Source: GCA-2730975 sp964576585 (GTDB taxonomy: Bacteria > Verrucomicrobiota > Verrucomicrobiia > Opitutales > Seribacteraceae). From it: a stretch of 64,000 nucleotides of DNA. The stretch is from NCBI GenBank assembly GCA_964576585.1, contig CAZNWO010000001.1:1-64000 (forward strand), read 5' to 3'. The stretch's first letter is position 1; each line of letters begins with the position of its first letter. The position numbers and the translations under genes are program-made. The notes beneath the pieces are model-generated. The model had not been told where the DNA came from. It was given only the letters and a program-made list of their open reading frames with translations, and made no database searches. Shown here one piece after another: positions 17,899-27,197 of the stretch.

Positions 17899-18854
17899 TG
17901 GAGTTGTCCCTTGTCTTGTAAATCGGCGACGCTGGAACACAAATAGAGTATTGCCATGCGAACAGCAATTCCATTGGTGACTTGATCCAGGATCACGGAG
18001 CGCGTGGAATCCGCAAGCGATGAATCCAGTTCGACGCCTCGGTTGATGGGACCCGGATGCATGATGATAGCCTCGGGCTTCAGCCAAGAAGCACGGGTCT
18101 CATTCAAGCCGAACATACCGGTGTATTCCGAAAGCGATGGAAAATGGGTTGAGGTTTGGCGCTCGTGTTGAATCCGAAGCAGCATTACCGCATCAGCGTC
18201 TGCAAGTGCGCTCTTAAGGTCATGACTGACCTCCGCGCCAAACTCAGAGAAAAGAGATGGCACCAACGTCGAAGGTCCGGCCAAGGTCACGGACGCTCCT
18301 AACTTGGTGAGCGCCCAAAGGTTTGATCGGGCAACGCGACTGAAGAGGATATCGCCAAGAATTGTTATCTTTTTGCCTTGAAAGCCCCCGAGGTGTTCAC
18401 GCAGAGTCAAGGCGTCAAGTAATGCCTGGCTAGGATGTTCGTGGGCTCCGTCCCCTGCATTGACGACAGGTACATCCAAAACATTGGAAAGATATAGTGG
18501 TGCTCCTGCGGAGGAATGTCGCAACACAATGAGATCCGCTCCCAAGGCCTGTACGTTGGCGGCCGTGTCGCGTAAAGTTTCACCTTTGGTCAAGCTACTG
18601 GATTTACCCCCGATTGAAATAACGTCAGCACTCAATCTTTTGGCGGCCACTTCGAATGCCAATCGAGTACGGGTGCTGGGTTCCATAAACAAGTTGACAA
18701 CCGTCTTAGACCTAAGGGATGGCAGCTTCTTTACCGCCCGATCCATTGTCCCCCGAAAGGAGGAGGCCACGTCGAGCACGGTTTCGATTTCTTCTCGAGT
18801 GAGTTCCTCGATGCCAACAAGATGTTTGCGGTTCCAATTGGCGGGTCTCTTCAT
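17895..18854 (-). CDS. pyrB: Aspartate carbamoyltransferase catalytic subunit
   Basis: PyrB makes carbamoyl aspartate from carbamoyl phosphate and aspartate, the committed step of pyrimidine synthesis. The carbamoyl-phosphate loop MEPSTRTRLAFE (58-69) and the aspartate-side MHPGPINRGVE are present. HSSAGAP, HPSQALLD and GDILFSRVARSN complete the family pattern, and 319 residues is normal. It overlaps both neighbours by four bases (ATGA), with pyrR before and pyrC' after. This implies translational coupling and near-equal output, as expected if PyrB and PyrC' form one complex. No pyrI regulatory subunit is seen. Confidence 0.96.
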   Translation of the reverse strand: MKRPANWNRKHLVGIEELTREEIETVLDVASSFRGTMDRAVKKLPSLRSKTVVNLFMEPSTRTRLAFEVAAKRLSADVISIGGKSSSLTKGETLRDTAANVQALGADLIVLRHSSAGAPLYLSNVLDVPVVNAGDGAHEHPSQALLDALTLREHLGGFQGKKITILGDILFSRVARSNLWALTKLGASVTLAGPSTLVPSLFSEFGAEVSHDLKSALADADAVMLLRIQHERQTSTHFPSLSEYTGMFGLNETRASWLKPEAIIMHPGPINRGVELDSSLADSTRSVILDQVTNGIAVRMAILYLCSSVADLQDKGQLQ

Positions 18855-19405
18855 GAAACGATAACTCGGTCCTGCTCGGAAGAAACTTCTCCTACGATTG
18901 CCTCAACCACTTGCCCGACCTCTGTGTTTAGCTCTATTCCAACGTAATCTGGCTTCAGGGGCAGGCATCGATGTCCTCGGTCCACAAGAACGGCAAGCTC
19001 TACGCAAGCTGGACGACCTTGGTCGAAAAGCTCGTTCAGAGCAGCTCGAACTGTGCGACCGGAGAAGAAAACATCGTCAACTAGAATACAGGTTGAGGAT
19101 TCAACCTCCGGGGGCAATTGGGTTGGCGTACAATCCCTGGGAATCGGATTGGTCCCTATGTCGTCACGATGGAAGGAAACATTTAAGGAACCAGTTGGGA
19201 TTTCTCTGGAGAATTCTTCTTCCATCTTCGCAGCTAGTCGGAGGGAAAGGCCCAAACCACCTTCGGCAATTCCCGCAACGAAGAGGTTTGGCGTAGAGCG
19301 ATGACGATTGGCGATTTCCCTGGAAAGGTCATCCACAATTTCTTCAATCTTGGATGCTGATAGAGTCAAATCGGCAGTCATATTTCCGATGCCGAAAAAT
19401 GACAT
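18851..19405 (-). CDS. pyrR: PyrR-type bifunctional regulator/uracil phosphoribosyltransferase
   Basis: The type I phosphoribosyltransferase fold is shown by the PRPP loop ILVDDVFFSGRT and the family's early AGIAEGGLGL and HRDDIG segments. In Firmicutes PyrR binds the pyr mRNA leader to attenuate transcription and also makes UMP from uracil. Whether it binds RNA here is unknown; I see no PyrR-binding attenuator directly upstream, because the preceding gene ends 2 bases away. Starts at ATG 19405 or ATG 19381 are both possible; the second gives 176 residues, nearer the usual length. The stop overlaps pyrB (ATGA). Confidence 0.88.
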   Translation of the reverse strand: MSFFGIGNMTADLTLSASKIEEIVDDLSREIANRHRSTPNLFVAGIAEGGLGLSLRLAAKMEEEFSREIPTGSLNVSFHRDDIGTNPIPRDCTPTQLPPEVESSTCILVDDVFFSGRTVRAALNELFDQGRPACVELAVLVDRGHRCLPLKPDYVGIELNTEVGQVVEAIVGEVSSEQDRVIVS

Positions 19406-19407
19406 TT

Positions 19408-21762
19408 TTAAGGATTCCAGGCAACGGTATTCTCCTGATCCGCCAACCAATCCGCCAAATCCTTAGGGTTTCTTAGCACGACAGCATCGCGACAATCGGG
19501 AGTCAGCAGATCCCTGTAGGCACTTTGGGCAAAGCGTCTACAGTGAAGCACAACCTTTGCCCTATGCCCGGGAGCCCTGACCAATCTTCCGAGGGCTTGG
19601 TTCACCTTGCGAATACCCGGTATCAAGTAGGTCTTGCGAAACGCCTCGTCTCGATTCTTTGCAACAATGGATTCCATCTTCGCCTCACGCAAGGAGTTTA
19701 CCTCCGGCAATGCGGGACCGACGATCATTGCTCGATCTACCATCCCTCCAAGAGAATCTATGCCTTCTGAAAAAACGCTTCCCAAGACAAGAAATAAAGC
19801 TTGGGACGCAGGCAATGAAGTTTCGAGAAATTCGTTTGCTTCCCTCAAGCCGCGAAAACGAGGCTGAAGCACAACCTTCGTCTTTGGATGCCTCACAAGC
19901 AGTCGATCTAAAACCTTTTCGGCATAAGAAAAGGATGGGAAAAAAATCACTGCGGGGGATTGCCCGGCTTGGATCAATGTCTGTGCAGCATTCACGGTAT
20001 CGTCGAGGTAATGTTCGCGAGTCGCAAACCGAGTGTCGGCACTACAGTCAATCGCTGTCTTCAAGGAACCTTTTCGCCATGGGGCAGAGCCTTGTGACAC
20101 TTGGAATTCCTCAGTATCCAGGCCCATGCCAGCCGCAAAGTCAGAAAACGGCGACAAGGTGGCTGAGGTTAGCAAGCACATGCCGAATGCACGTAGCTCA
20201 GCAGCCAAATGAGTGGAAGAGTCTAAACACGCCACCTCAACAGACTGATTTTCGGGTGACCAAAAATGCACGGGCATGGAATCTTTCTCCAGCAAACTAG
20301 ATGCCTCGGAAAAGAGCCACAGGTTTTCCAGTAGGTTGGGTGGAGCTTGTTCCCACGGCAATGGGCCTTGCTGTACCGTTCGGGCAATCGAATCGACGAA
20401 ATCAGAAGCCTTGTAAGTCTCGTCCGCATCCAACACTTGATTCTTCTTTAGTGGTTCCAGAAAATCCATCCACTCGGTCAATGTTCGGGTCAATGCCCGA
20501 AAACCCCGATGTCGGTTGAGGAAATCAACTACTTTCATGGCATCCGACATGCAAAATCGGGGGGAAAGACAAGACGCAACGCGACCAGAAAGATTATGGG
20601 CTTCGTCAATAAGCAAAAGCGTCCGAGCGGGAGAATAATCGCCCATATCACCCAATAAGCCCGAACTGCCTGGATGAAAAACATAATTGAAGTCACCCAC
20701 AACGACATCGGCAAAGGGCAGGGCAGAACGAATTATTTCATAGGGGGGGATTCTGAGTCGGTTCGCTTCACGCACTAAGCTATCCTCGGGAATGGTTCCT
20801 TCTTTGAAGAGGCTGAGTAACGAATGGGAAGAGTATTCTGCATTTCGAGAAATTTGATTGTGATGATAGTCCTCAAAGCCTGAATTTCGTTCATACTTAC
20901 TTCTCAGGCAAAGAAACCTAAGTCCATCTCGTCCGGGAGACATTCTCTGCAGGGTTCTCAGAACTTCGTTTTGTCCAGTGGATTTGCCGGTAAGGTAAAG
21001 GATTCTGTCGCAAAAACCATCTCGCATACGATCCAGTGCCCAGGAAAGAATAATTCCTGTTTTCCCAAAACCCGTAGGGGCTTCGAAAAAAGTTATCGGG
21101 GTCAGAGATGATACCTTTTTCAGAGAATGAAGAGTCTCGACCTGTCCTTCACGCCATGAGTCGTAAGGTGGGTTGAATTTAAATTGGGTGCGCCGCTTTT
21201 GGCTTGCTCGTCTTTCCTCCAAAAAATCGAGCAGCAGCAGCAGCTTGTTTTCGAAAGCCTCCATGTCTTCGGTGACATGAGGTACATTCTGGACGAAACC
21301 TCCTCCAGAAACATCTGCAAACACCAATTCACCCTCAATCGTTTTACTGGAATTTTCGGGAAGAAGGAGCAGCAAGGCAAGATAGGCGGAAAGTTGAACA
21401 AAATAATGAGGAAATTTTTCTCGAAGGGCATCCTCGTTGGCCGGAAGCGGAAAAAAGGTGGTCTTTAATTCACTAACGCACAAACTTTGTTGGGCTGACG
21501 ACAGTTTGTCGATTCGCCCCTCGACTTCTATGGTCCAGCCCGATCTCAGAAAAACTCCTCGAACCGGGACCTCGTGCGATACCTCCAGATCTCTTGAGAC
21601 TTGTGATTCGGAATCCGTGCGAAAGGCTTCATGCCATTTGCGACCAAGTTCAGCTCTCCAAAGGCCTGGCGACGGGCCCATCTGTGGTTTTGGACCGAGG
21701 CCGAAATCCGCAAGTTCTCCTGCGCTTAGGCTCGCCCGTCGCTCTCCCGGAAAAATCCGCAT
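19408..21762 (-). CDS. XPD/DinG-like helicase fused to an N-terminal RecB-type nuclease
   Basis: Residues 80-130 carry a RecB-like PD-(D/E)xK signature in order: EGRIDKL (D85), SELK (E98, K100) and VQLSAY (Q123, Y127). Residues 200-784 are a superfamily 2 helicase of the Rad3/XPD/DinG group: APTGFGKT (228-235), DEAH (386-389), LLTSATLSPF, and late motifs SVFSEGIDSLGG and QALGRLVRA. Only two cysteines (C251, C285) lie between Walker A and DEAH, so the four-cysteine iron-sulfur domain of XPD and DinG is absent. A role in DNA repair or replication-fork processing is inferred. It sits 18 bases after the HAD gene and 2 bases before pyrR, hence probably in one transcript. Confidence 0.87.
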   Translation of the reverse strand: MRIFPGERRASLSAGELADFGLGPKPQMGPSPGLWRAELGRKWHEAFRTDSESQVSRDLEVSHEVPVRGVFLRSGWTIEVEGRIDKLSSAQQSLCVSELKTTFFPLPANEDALREKFPHYFVQLSAYLALLLLLPENSSKTIEGELVFADVSGGGFVQNVPHVTEDMEAFENKLLLLLDFLEERRASQKRRTQFKFNPPYDSWREGQVETLHSLKKVSSLTPITFFEAPTGFGKTGIILSWALDRMRDGFCDRILYLTGKSTGQNEVLRTLQRMSPGRDGLRFLCLRSKYERNSGFEDYHHNQISRNAEYSSHSLLSLFKEGTIPEDSLVREANRLRIPPYEIIRSALPFADVVVGDFNYVFHPGSSGLLGDMGDYSPARTLLLIDEAHNLSGRVASCLSPRFCMSDAMKVVDFLNRHRGFRALTRTLTEWMDFLEPLKKNQVLDADETYKASDFVDSIARTVQQGPLPWEQAPPNLLENLWLFSEASSLLEKDSMPVHFWSPENQSVEVACLDSSTHLAAELRAFGMCLLTSATLSPFSDFAAGMGLDTEEFQVSQGSAPWRKGSLKTAIDCSADTRFATREHYLDDTVNAAQTLIQAGQSPAVIFFPSFSYAEKVLDRLLVRHPKTKVVLQPRFRGLREANEFLETSLPASQALFLVLGSVFSEGIDSLGGMVDRAMIVGPALPEVNSLREAKMESIVAKNRDEAFRKTYLIPGIRKVNQALGRLVRAPGHRAKVVLHCRRFAQSAYRDLLTPDCRDAVVLRNPKDLADWLADQENTVAWNP

Positions 21763-21780
21763 GACGGGAAAGGGTTGAAA

Positions 21781-22809
21781 TTATTCGAAAAGGGTCTCTT
21801 GGCGAGGGATGCCGTTAGAGCCCTCATCATTTTCCTGCCGGGGCAAGTGCTTGGGCGGGTCGGATGAACGGGACTTTAGGGCGTTCTCTCGCTTCAGAAC
21901 CATCTCGCGACAAATATCGGCAACTTTTTGCCTCAGCCAAAGACCAGTTGAAGACTCTGGGCGATAGTCCGCAGGTCCGTTGTTGTGGACACGACCCATC
22001 TCCACGAGGCGACAGGTTTGCTCGAATTCTTTTTCATTTGCGGGGTCATATACGGCATAGGTTCTGCCGCCCCATTGCTTGACGACTGCAAAAACGGGGA
22101 CATCGCTGGGGCCATCGGCAACATAGATCATTTGATCAAAAGGAACGCGTCGATCCTCATGTGACATGAAGGAATTGACCTCGATCGCAGGATTCTTGTT
22201 TGAACCCTTGTTTATTTCAAAAATGTAACGAGTCTTGATGGTATTGTCGACTACCATGCCAATTTGTGAAATTTCTGGTTCAAGCGGCAGCGAAAGCTCA
22301 GTCTGTAGAGAATAGTTGGGAGGCAAAGGCGACTCAATGAATTCACAAGCAAAAATATCCTCTACATGAGGGGCTATCTTGCTGCCACGTATCATGTGGG
22401 TTAGTCCCGTGCTGATGACGTAGTGTTCGAGCCTGAAGTCATGCCCAGCGAACTCTTCGGATTGAGGAACCTTGGAGAGAGCGCCAAAGAAATTCGGCAA
22501 GCCAGGGCAAAACTGAAGTTCGGAACCTAGATCGACAAGCCTGTCATTGGTCAAACCACGAAGAGGGCCATTCTTTACATAACTGAGAAGATGATTCAGG
22601 TAGATAGTGTCTGCGGAAACAGACAATCCTCTTCTGGAGTAAATGTCGGGAAGGTCATTAACCTCACGCCAAAAAAGGTTTTCATCGATTCCATAAGCCT
22701 CAAACAAGGGAGTCTGCATGTAGCCAGGTATCAGCGTCTTGTCGAAATCCCAAACGCAAGCAATTACGTTTTGACCGTAGACCCGACCATTTCCGTGAGC
22801 AGATTTCAT
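21781..22809 (-). CDS. HAD-superfamily phosphatase
   Basis: Motif I is DFDKTL (21-26) with both catalytic aspartates. Motif II is ISTGL, and motif IV appears as YVADGPSDVPVF. The cap and linker are large, giving 342 residues. The last 45 residues are polar, Arg/Pro/Glu-rich and probably disordered. The substrate is unknown: the DFDKTL start resembles phosphoserine-phosphatase-like HADs, but the rest is too divergent to assign. It is the first gene of the minus-strand cluster leading into pyrRBC' and is divergent from prfA across 56 bases. Confidence 0.82.
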   Translation of the reverse strand: MKSAHGNGRVYGQNVIACVWDFDKTLIPGYMQTPLFEAYGIDENLFWREVNDLPDIYSRRGLSVSADTIYLNHLLSYVKNGPLRGLTNDRLVDLGSELQFCPGLPNFFGALSKVPQSEEFAGHDFRLEHYVISTGLTHMIRGSKIAPHVEDIFACEFIESPLPPNYSLQTELSLPLEPEISQIGMVVDNTIKTRYIFEINKGSNKNPAIEVNSFMSHEDRRVPFDQMIYVADGPSDVPVFAVVKQWGGRTYAVYDPANEKEFEQTCRLVEMGRVHNNGPADYRPESSTGLWLRQKVADICREMVLKRENALKSRSSDPPKHLPRQENDEGSNGIPRQETLFE

Positions 22810-22865
22810 AAACCTTTACCCTTGCGCCGGAAAAGCTTTCGAGCAACTATCAAATAAACCCAAAG

Positions 22866-23945
22866 ATGCTGGAAATACCTGATGTAGAACCATTCCGCAA
22901 ACGTCATGCGGAACTGGAAAATGAGCTGGCGAATCCGGATGTTTTCAAGGACAGTCGCCGGGCGGCAACCCTTTCTCGAGACCATAGGAGGCTGGAAACC
23001 CTATTGGGTCTGGCAGATAAAATTTCAACGGCGGAAAATTCTCTCCGCGACAACAAGCTGTTGCTTGATGATGAGGAGCTGGGAGAGATTGCAGCTGAGG
23101 AAATTGAGATTTTGGAGGAAGAATTGCCTAAAATTAAGGAACAGTTCCTCTTCACCATGATTCCTCCCGAAGAGGGGGATGAGCGAGACACCATCATCGA
23201 GATTCGGGCTGGTGCAGGCGGAGACGAAGCCTCTCTCTTTGCCTCAGACCTTTTCAGAATGTATTGTCGTTTTGCTGAGGAAAAAAGCTGGTCAATCGAA
23301 CGCCTTGGAGAAAGCCCCTCGGAGACAGGAGGATACAAGGAAATCGTCTTCGCGATTAAGGGAGAAGAGGTTTTCGCCAAGCTAAAGTTCGAAAGCGGAG
23401 TGCATCGCGTACAACGAGTTCCCGTGACGGAAACCAATGGTCGAATCCATACTTCTACCGCTACGGTCGCCGTCCTTCCGGAAGCAGAAGAAGTGGATGT
23501 CGATATTGACCAGAGTGAGCTTGAAATAAGCATATGCCGAGCGAGTGGTCCTGGTGGGCAAGGAGTAAACACTACTGACTCGGCAGTACAAATTCTTCAC
23601 AAGCCAAGCGGGCTAACCGTATATTGCGCAGACGAAAGGTCGCAGCTCAAGAACAAGAACAAGGCCATGACTGTTCTCAGAGCCAGACTGCTCCAGCTGA
23701 AGCGAGAAGAGGAACACGAAAAATATGCCCAGAAAAGACGCAATCAAATTGGAACGGGCGACAGGAGCGAAAGAATCAGAACCTATAATTTTCCTCAAAG
23801 TAGAATGACGGACCACAGGATTGGGCTGACGACCAGAAACCTGAATGAAATCATGGACGGAAAGCTCGACGAGGTTCTCCAAGCCCTTGTGAAGGAAGAC
23901 AGGCAACTCAGGTTGGAGGAAATTGCCGCTCAACAAGCATCTTGA
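22866..23945 (+). CDS. prfA: Peptide chain release factor 1
   Basis: RF1 terminates translation at UAA and UAG. The codon-recognition tripeptide of the P-x-T type is PVT at 186-188 (RF2 would show SPF). The peptidyl-hydrolysis GGQ is at 230-232 within SGPGGQGVNTTDSAV. The length of 359 residues is typical. It is followed by prmC, which methylates the GGQ glutamine. This is a conserved bacterial pairing and supports both calls. No Shine-Dalgarno sequence is seen before ATG 22866. Confidence 0.97.
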   Translation: MLEIPDVEPFRKRHAELENELANPDVFKDSRRAATLSRDHRRLETLLGLADKISTAENSLRDNKLLLDDEELGEIAAEEIEILEEELPKIKEQFLFTMIPPEEGDERDTIIEIRAGAGGDEASLFASDLFRMYCRFAEEKSWSIERLGESPSETGGYKEIVFAIKGEEVFAKLKFESGVHRVQRVPVTETNGRIHTSTATVAVLPEAEEVDVDIDQSELEISICRASGPGGQGVNTTDSAVQILHKPSGLTVYCADERSQLKNKNKAMTVLRARLLQLKREEEHEKYAQKRRNQIGTGDRSERIRTYNFPQSRMTDHRIGLTTRNLNEIMDGKLDEVLQALVKEDRQLRLEEIAAQQAS

Positions 23946-23950
23946 GGGAG

Positions 23951-24820
23951 ATGCTTACGATTCTAGAGGTTATTCGAAAGTCCACCGAATTTCTTCATAA
24001 GGCAGAAGTCCCGAATGCTCGGCTGGATGCTGAGTGGATTATTTCCCACTGCCTGAACATGGGAAGGATGGATTTGTACCTTCAGTTCGAAAGACCGCTC
24101 GAAGAGGAAAAGCTATGTGAAATGCGAGGCATGATCACAAGAAGGAGTAAGAGAGAACCTCTTCAGCATATTTTGGGGCATGTTACATTTGCCGATTTGA
24201 GGCTAACTTGTGACAAACGCTCTTTAATACCAAGGCCCGAGACCGAGGAACTCGTGGAAATTATATTAACCATTACTAGAAAAGGTTCTCCCGAAAAAGT
24301 TCTTGATTTGGGAACGGGCTCAGGAGCCTTGGCATTGGCTTTAGCCAAAGCGTTTCCCTCCGCCCAGATAGTTGCGACGGATATTTCAGAAAGGGCACTC
24401 GAGCTTGCCATCGAGAATGCCAATGCAAACAATCTATCTGGACGAGTAGAATTCCTTTCCTCCGACTGGTTTGAGGGATTGCCGCGAATGACTGAAGGTT
24501 TTGACTTAATTGTTTCAAATCCACCATACTTATCGGAAGAGGAATGGGAATCGACCGAACCTGAGGTCAAACGATACGACCCCAAAAAAGCACTGGTTTC
24601 AGGGGAAGGTGGATCCCGAGACTTGCAGAAAATCCTAAGGGACTCCGAACAGTATTTAAATCCTCAAGGCTGGCTTGCAATGGAGACTGGCGAGTACCAT
24701 CACGAGGAATTAGCCAATACTGCGAAAGCCATCGGCTATGAGAAGATCTTGAAGAAAAAGGACTTGGCGGGGAGACCTCGCTTCTTCTTGGCGAAACGGG
24801 CGGAGGTTTGTAAGCGCTGA
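23951..24820 (+). CDS. prmC: Release factor glutamine methyltransferase PrmC (HemK)
   Basis: PrmC transfers a methyl group from S-adenosylmethionine to the glutamine of the GGQ motif in RF1 and RF2. The N-terminal helical domain (LTILEVIRKSTEFL) is followed by the SAM-binding VLDLGTGSGALAL and the catalytic NPPY at about 190-193. From ATG 23951 the length is 289 residues and the N-terminus matches the family. A TTG at 23942 overlapping the prfA stop (TTGA) is an alternative start and would couple translation. It ends 8 bases from the convergent prc gene. Confidence 0.95.
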   Translation: MLTILEVIRKSTEFLHKAEVPNARLDAEWIISHCLNMGRMDLYLQFERPLEEEKLCEMRGMITRRSKREPLQHILGHVTFADLRLTCDKRSLIPRPETEELVEIILTITRKGSPEKVLDLGTGSGALALALAKAFPSAQIVATDISERALELAIENANANNLSGRVEFLSSDWFEGLPRMTEGFDLIVSNPPYLSEEEWESTEPEVKRYDPKKALVSGEGGSRDLQKILRDSEQYLNPQGWLAMETGEYHHEELANTAKAIGYEKILKKKDLAGRPRFFLAKRAEVCKR

Positions 24821-24828
24821 GGTGGTAT

Positions 24829-27096
24829 TTAAGACTCCTTCTTGGGGTCTTTTTCGCTCTTTGCAACCTTGGCGGAATCCGCCCGAATCTGAATCCAGTC
24901 GGACATGATTCGAAGACTTTCGTGAAGTCGTATGTCCAAATCTGTCGGAGAATCCATTTTTTCGGCAATTCCTTCGTCCTCGACCTTTTCTCCCCGCACC
25001 TCTCGTGAGCGTCGATCTTGGTTGCGTACGACCTCCAGACGGATTCGTTTGGAAGGAAAGGATTTGTCGGCCAAGAGCTTCATTTTCTCGTTAAGTTGCT
25101 TGCTAAACGACTCGTCCTTGGCCTTATCTGACAAACGTTGGGCCAAGTTGAGGGAAAATTCCTTTTGCTCTCTTTTGCCTTTGTACCAATCAACGTTTGT
25201 CTGGAGATGAGAAAACTCCTCCTCGTCTTTCTGGCGCTTCTGGCTGGAATCAAGAAGGCGCTTGAGGTTGTCGGGCACAATCCTAAATTCCTGTGCAGGC
25301 CTACGATAATTAACGGCAGGAATTTCGTCCCACTCCATAGCATGCGGAAGGTCTGCTTCTCCAATCGGCAAAAACTCGTTAATCGAGGCCATGGAAATGT
25401 CTGAGGTAACCCCAACGTTTTGGGTGCTCGTACCAAGAGGAAGGTAGTATTTCTGAATAGTAATTTTGGCTGCGCTGCGCTTTTTTGTCTTAACGGCATA
25501 GAGGTAGGGTGCATTCATCTCGATCATGGACTGAACGGTTCCTTTGCCATGAGTGGACTTATCCCCAATGATGAGGGCTCGCTTGTGGTTTTGCAGAGCT
25601 CCTGCAACAATTTCTGATGCCGAGGCACTATATCGGGACACCAACAATGCAAGGGGACCTTCCCAGATGATCTTGGGATCAAAGTCAAATTTCTTGCGGA
25701 TTTTTCCGCTCGTGTCTTTTACCTGAACAACGGGACCCCTGGAAATAAACAAGCCCGCCAAACTAACGGCCTCGCTAAGAAATCCCCCCCCGTTGCGTCG
25801 CAAATCCAGAACGATTCCCTGTACACCCAACTCCTTGAGTTTGCCGACCAACTCCTCGACGTCATCGGAAGCCTTTGCCTTTGCCTCGCCTGGAGCGGCC
25901 CCGTAGAAAGATGGCAACATGATGACGCCAACAGGCAGGGTGCGATCTCCTTCGGGGGAAGGCACCTCGTGAATGGTGGCGGAAGCTAGGTTGGCAGTCA
26001 GCTTGATGCGGTCTCGAGTGATACGAACCGTCTTCCGGTCAGTGGGGTTTTTTCCAGGTTTAATGAAAAGCCTTACTACGGTATTCTTGGGTCCCTTGAT
26101 GAGTTCAACTATCTTGCTGAGTTTCATGTCGACCACATCCACGTACTCTCCTTCTCCTTGAGCAACCTTCAGAATGACGTCTTCAGGTTCAAGCTCACGA
26201 CTGGCTTCCGCAGGCCCCCCCGGCAACAATTCCTTGATGGTGCAAAACCCATCCTCGTCGGTAAGAACCGCCCCGATGCCAACGAAAGTATTGTGCATGG
26301 ACTGATTGAACTTATCTCGTTCCTTAATGTTGAGGAACGTCGTGTGGGGATCAAACATCTGCGTAAGGGCCGTGAGGTAAATCTCTTGCACGTCGGAAGC
26401 CTCGAATTCCCTGATGTTCTTGTCCCAGCGCTCGTACCTTTTGGACAAGCGTTTGCGGGCCTCGCTCAAATAGGTATCCAGTTTTTCTTCCTTGGGCAAT
26501 TCGGGGGATTCGCTCACGTCGGTTGAGTTTTCATCCCCTCCGACCTTGATTTGATTGAGCACCTCAGCCAACATCTCATACTTGAGTCGCTTCTCCCAAA
26601 TTTCATTGGCTTCCTCGTCGTTTTTGGCCCACGGCAATTTTTCCCTGTCGGGAACAAACGTTTCATTCTCATCGAACTTAAAGTCGCCCTTGAGGCGCTG
26701 CAGTACCCAACTCAAACGAGCTACCGCCCTGGTTCTGTAGTCGTTGTAAATCCGAAACCCCGGGAACAGATTGCCTTGCTTGAGGTAAGTGGCGATAGTT
26801 GGAACAAAGTCCTTGAGGTATTTGTCGCGGTCGCCCTGGAGAAAATAGAGACGCTGCCGATCAAGCCTTTTCATGTAGGTTTCGAGAAATTCCTCGGGGT
26901 TTACCTTTTCAACGGAAACCTTGCTGTAGTGTGCTCGCTGGAGAGCTTGGGCAAGCCAACTGGCCTCTACCTGCATGAGCTTGCTTGGTTCCAGCTCTTT
27001 GGGCTTTGCGGAAGCGTTTTCATCGGCACTCAAAAAAGACTGAGCGGGAAGCAGCGTAAGAGCGAGTGCGACAAGAAGGTTGGAAAGGTGTTTCAT
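24829..27096 (-). CDS. prc: Carboxy-terminal (tail-specific) processing protease, S41 family
   Basis: A signal peptide (about 1-25, ending near LSADEN) sends this 755-residue protein to the periplasm. A long N-terminal helical region is followed by a PDZ domain (about 245-340), then the S41 catalytic core. The core has the Ser-Lys dyad: Ser in YSASASEIV near 491 and Lys in THGKGTVQ near 517. The C-terminal Prc extension (DUF3340-like) is present, as in E. coli Prc/Tsp (682 residues), rather than the shorter CtpA form. It degrades or trims envelope proteins from their C-termini. The upstream codon at 27099 is TTG, so ATG 27096 is preferred. Confidence 0.94.
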   Translation of the reverse strand: MKHLSNLLVALALTLLPAQSFLSADENASAKPKELEPSKLMQVEASWLAQALQRAHYSKVSVEKVNPEEFLETYMKRLDRQRLYFLQGDRDKYLKDFVPTIATYLKQGNLFPGFRIYNDYRTRAVARLSWVLQRLKGDFKFDENETFVPDREKLPWAKNDEEANEIWEKRLKYEMLAEVLNQIKVGGDENSTDVSESPELPKEEKLDTYLSEARKRLSKRYERWDKNIREFEASDVQEIYLTALTQMFDPHTTFLNIKERDKFNQSMHNTFVGIGAVLTDEDGFCTIKELLPGGPAEASRELEPEDVILKVAQGEGEYVDVVDMKLSKIVELIKGPKNTVVRLFIKPGKNPTDRKTVRITRDRIKLTANLASATIHEVPSPEGDRTLPVGVIMLPSFYGAAPGEAKAKASDDVEELVGKLKELGVQGIVLDLRRNGGGFLSEAVSLAGLFISRGPVVQVKDTSGKIRKKFDFDPKIIWEGPLALLVSRYSASASEIVAGALQNHKRALIIGDKSTHGKGTVQSMIEMNAPYLYAVKTKKRSAAKITIQKYYLPLGTSTQNVGVTSDISMASINEFLPIGEADLPHAMEWDEIPAVNYRRPAQEFRIVPDNLKRLLDSSQKRQKDEEEFSHLQTNVDWYKGKREQKEFSLNLAQRLSDKAKDESFSKQLNEKMKLLADKSFPSKRIRLEVVRNQDRRSREVRGEKVEDEGIAEKMDSPTDLDIRLHESLRIMSDWIQIRADSAKVAKSEKDPKKES

Positions 27097-27197
27097 CAAG
27101 AAAAGTTGGCGGGGATAGGCGTTCGGTTAAGTTTAAATCAAAATTACTTGAAAGGCATGTTTGGTGTTCCGGCAACGACAATGTATGGTCTTTGCGA

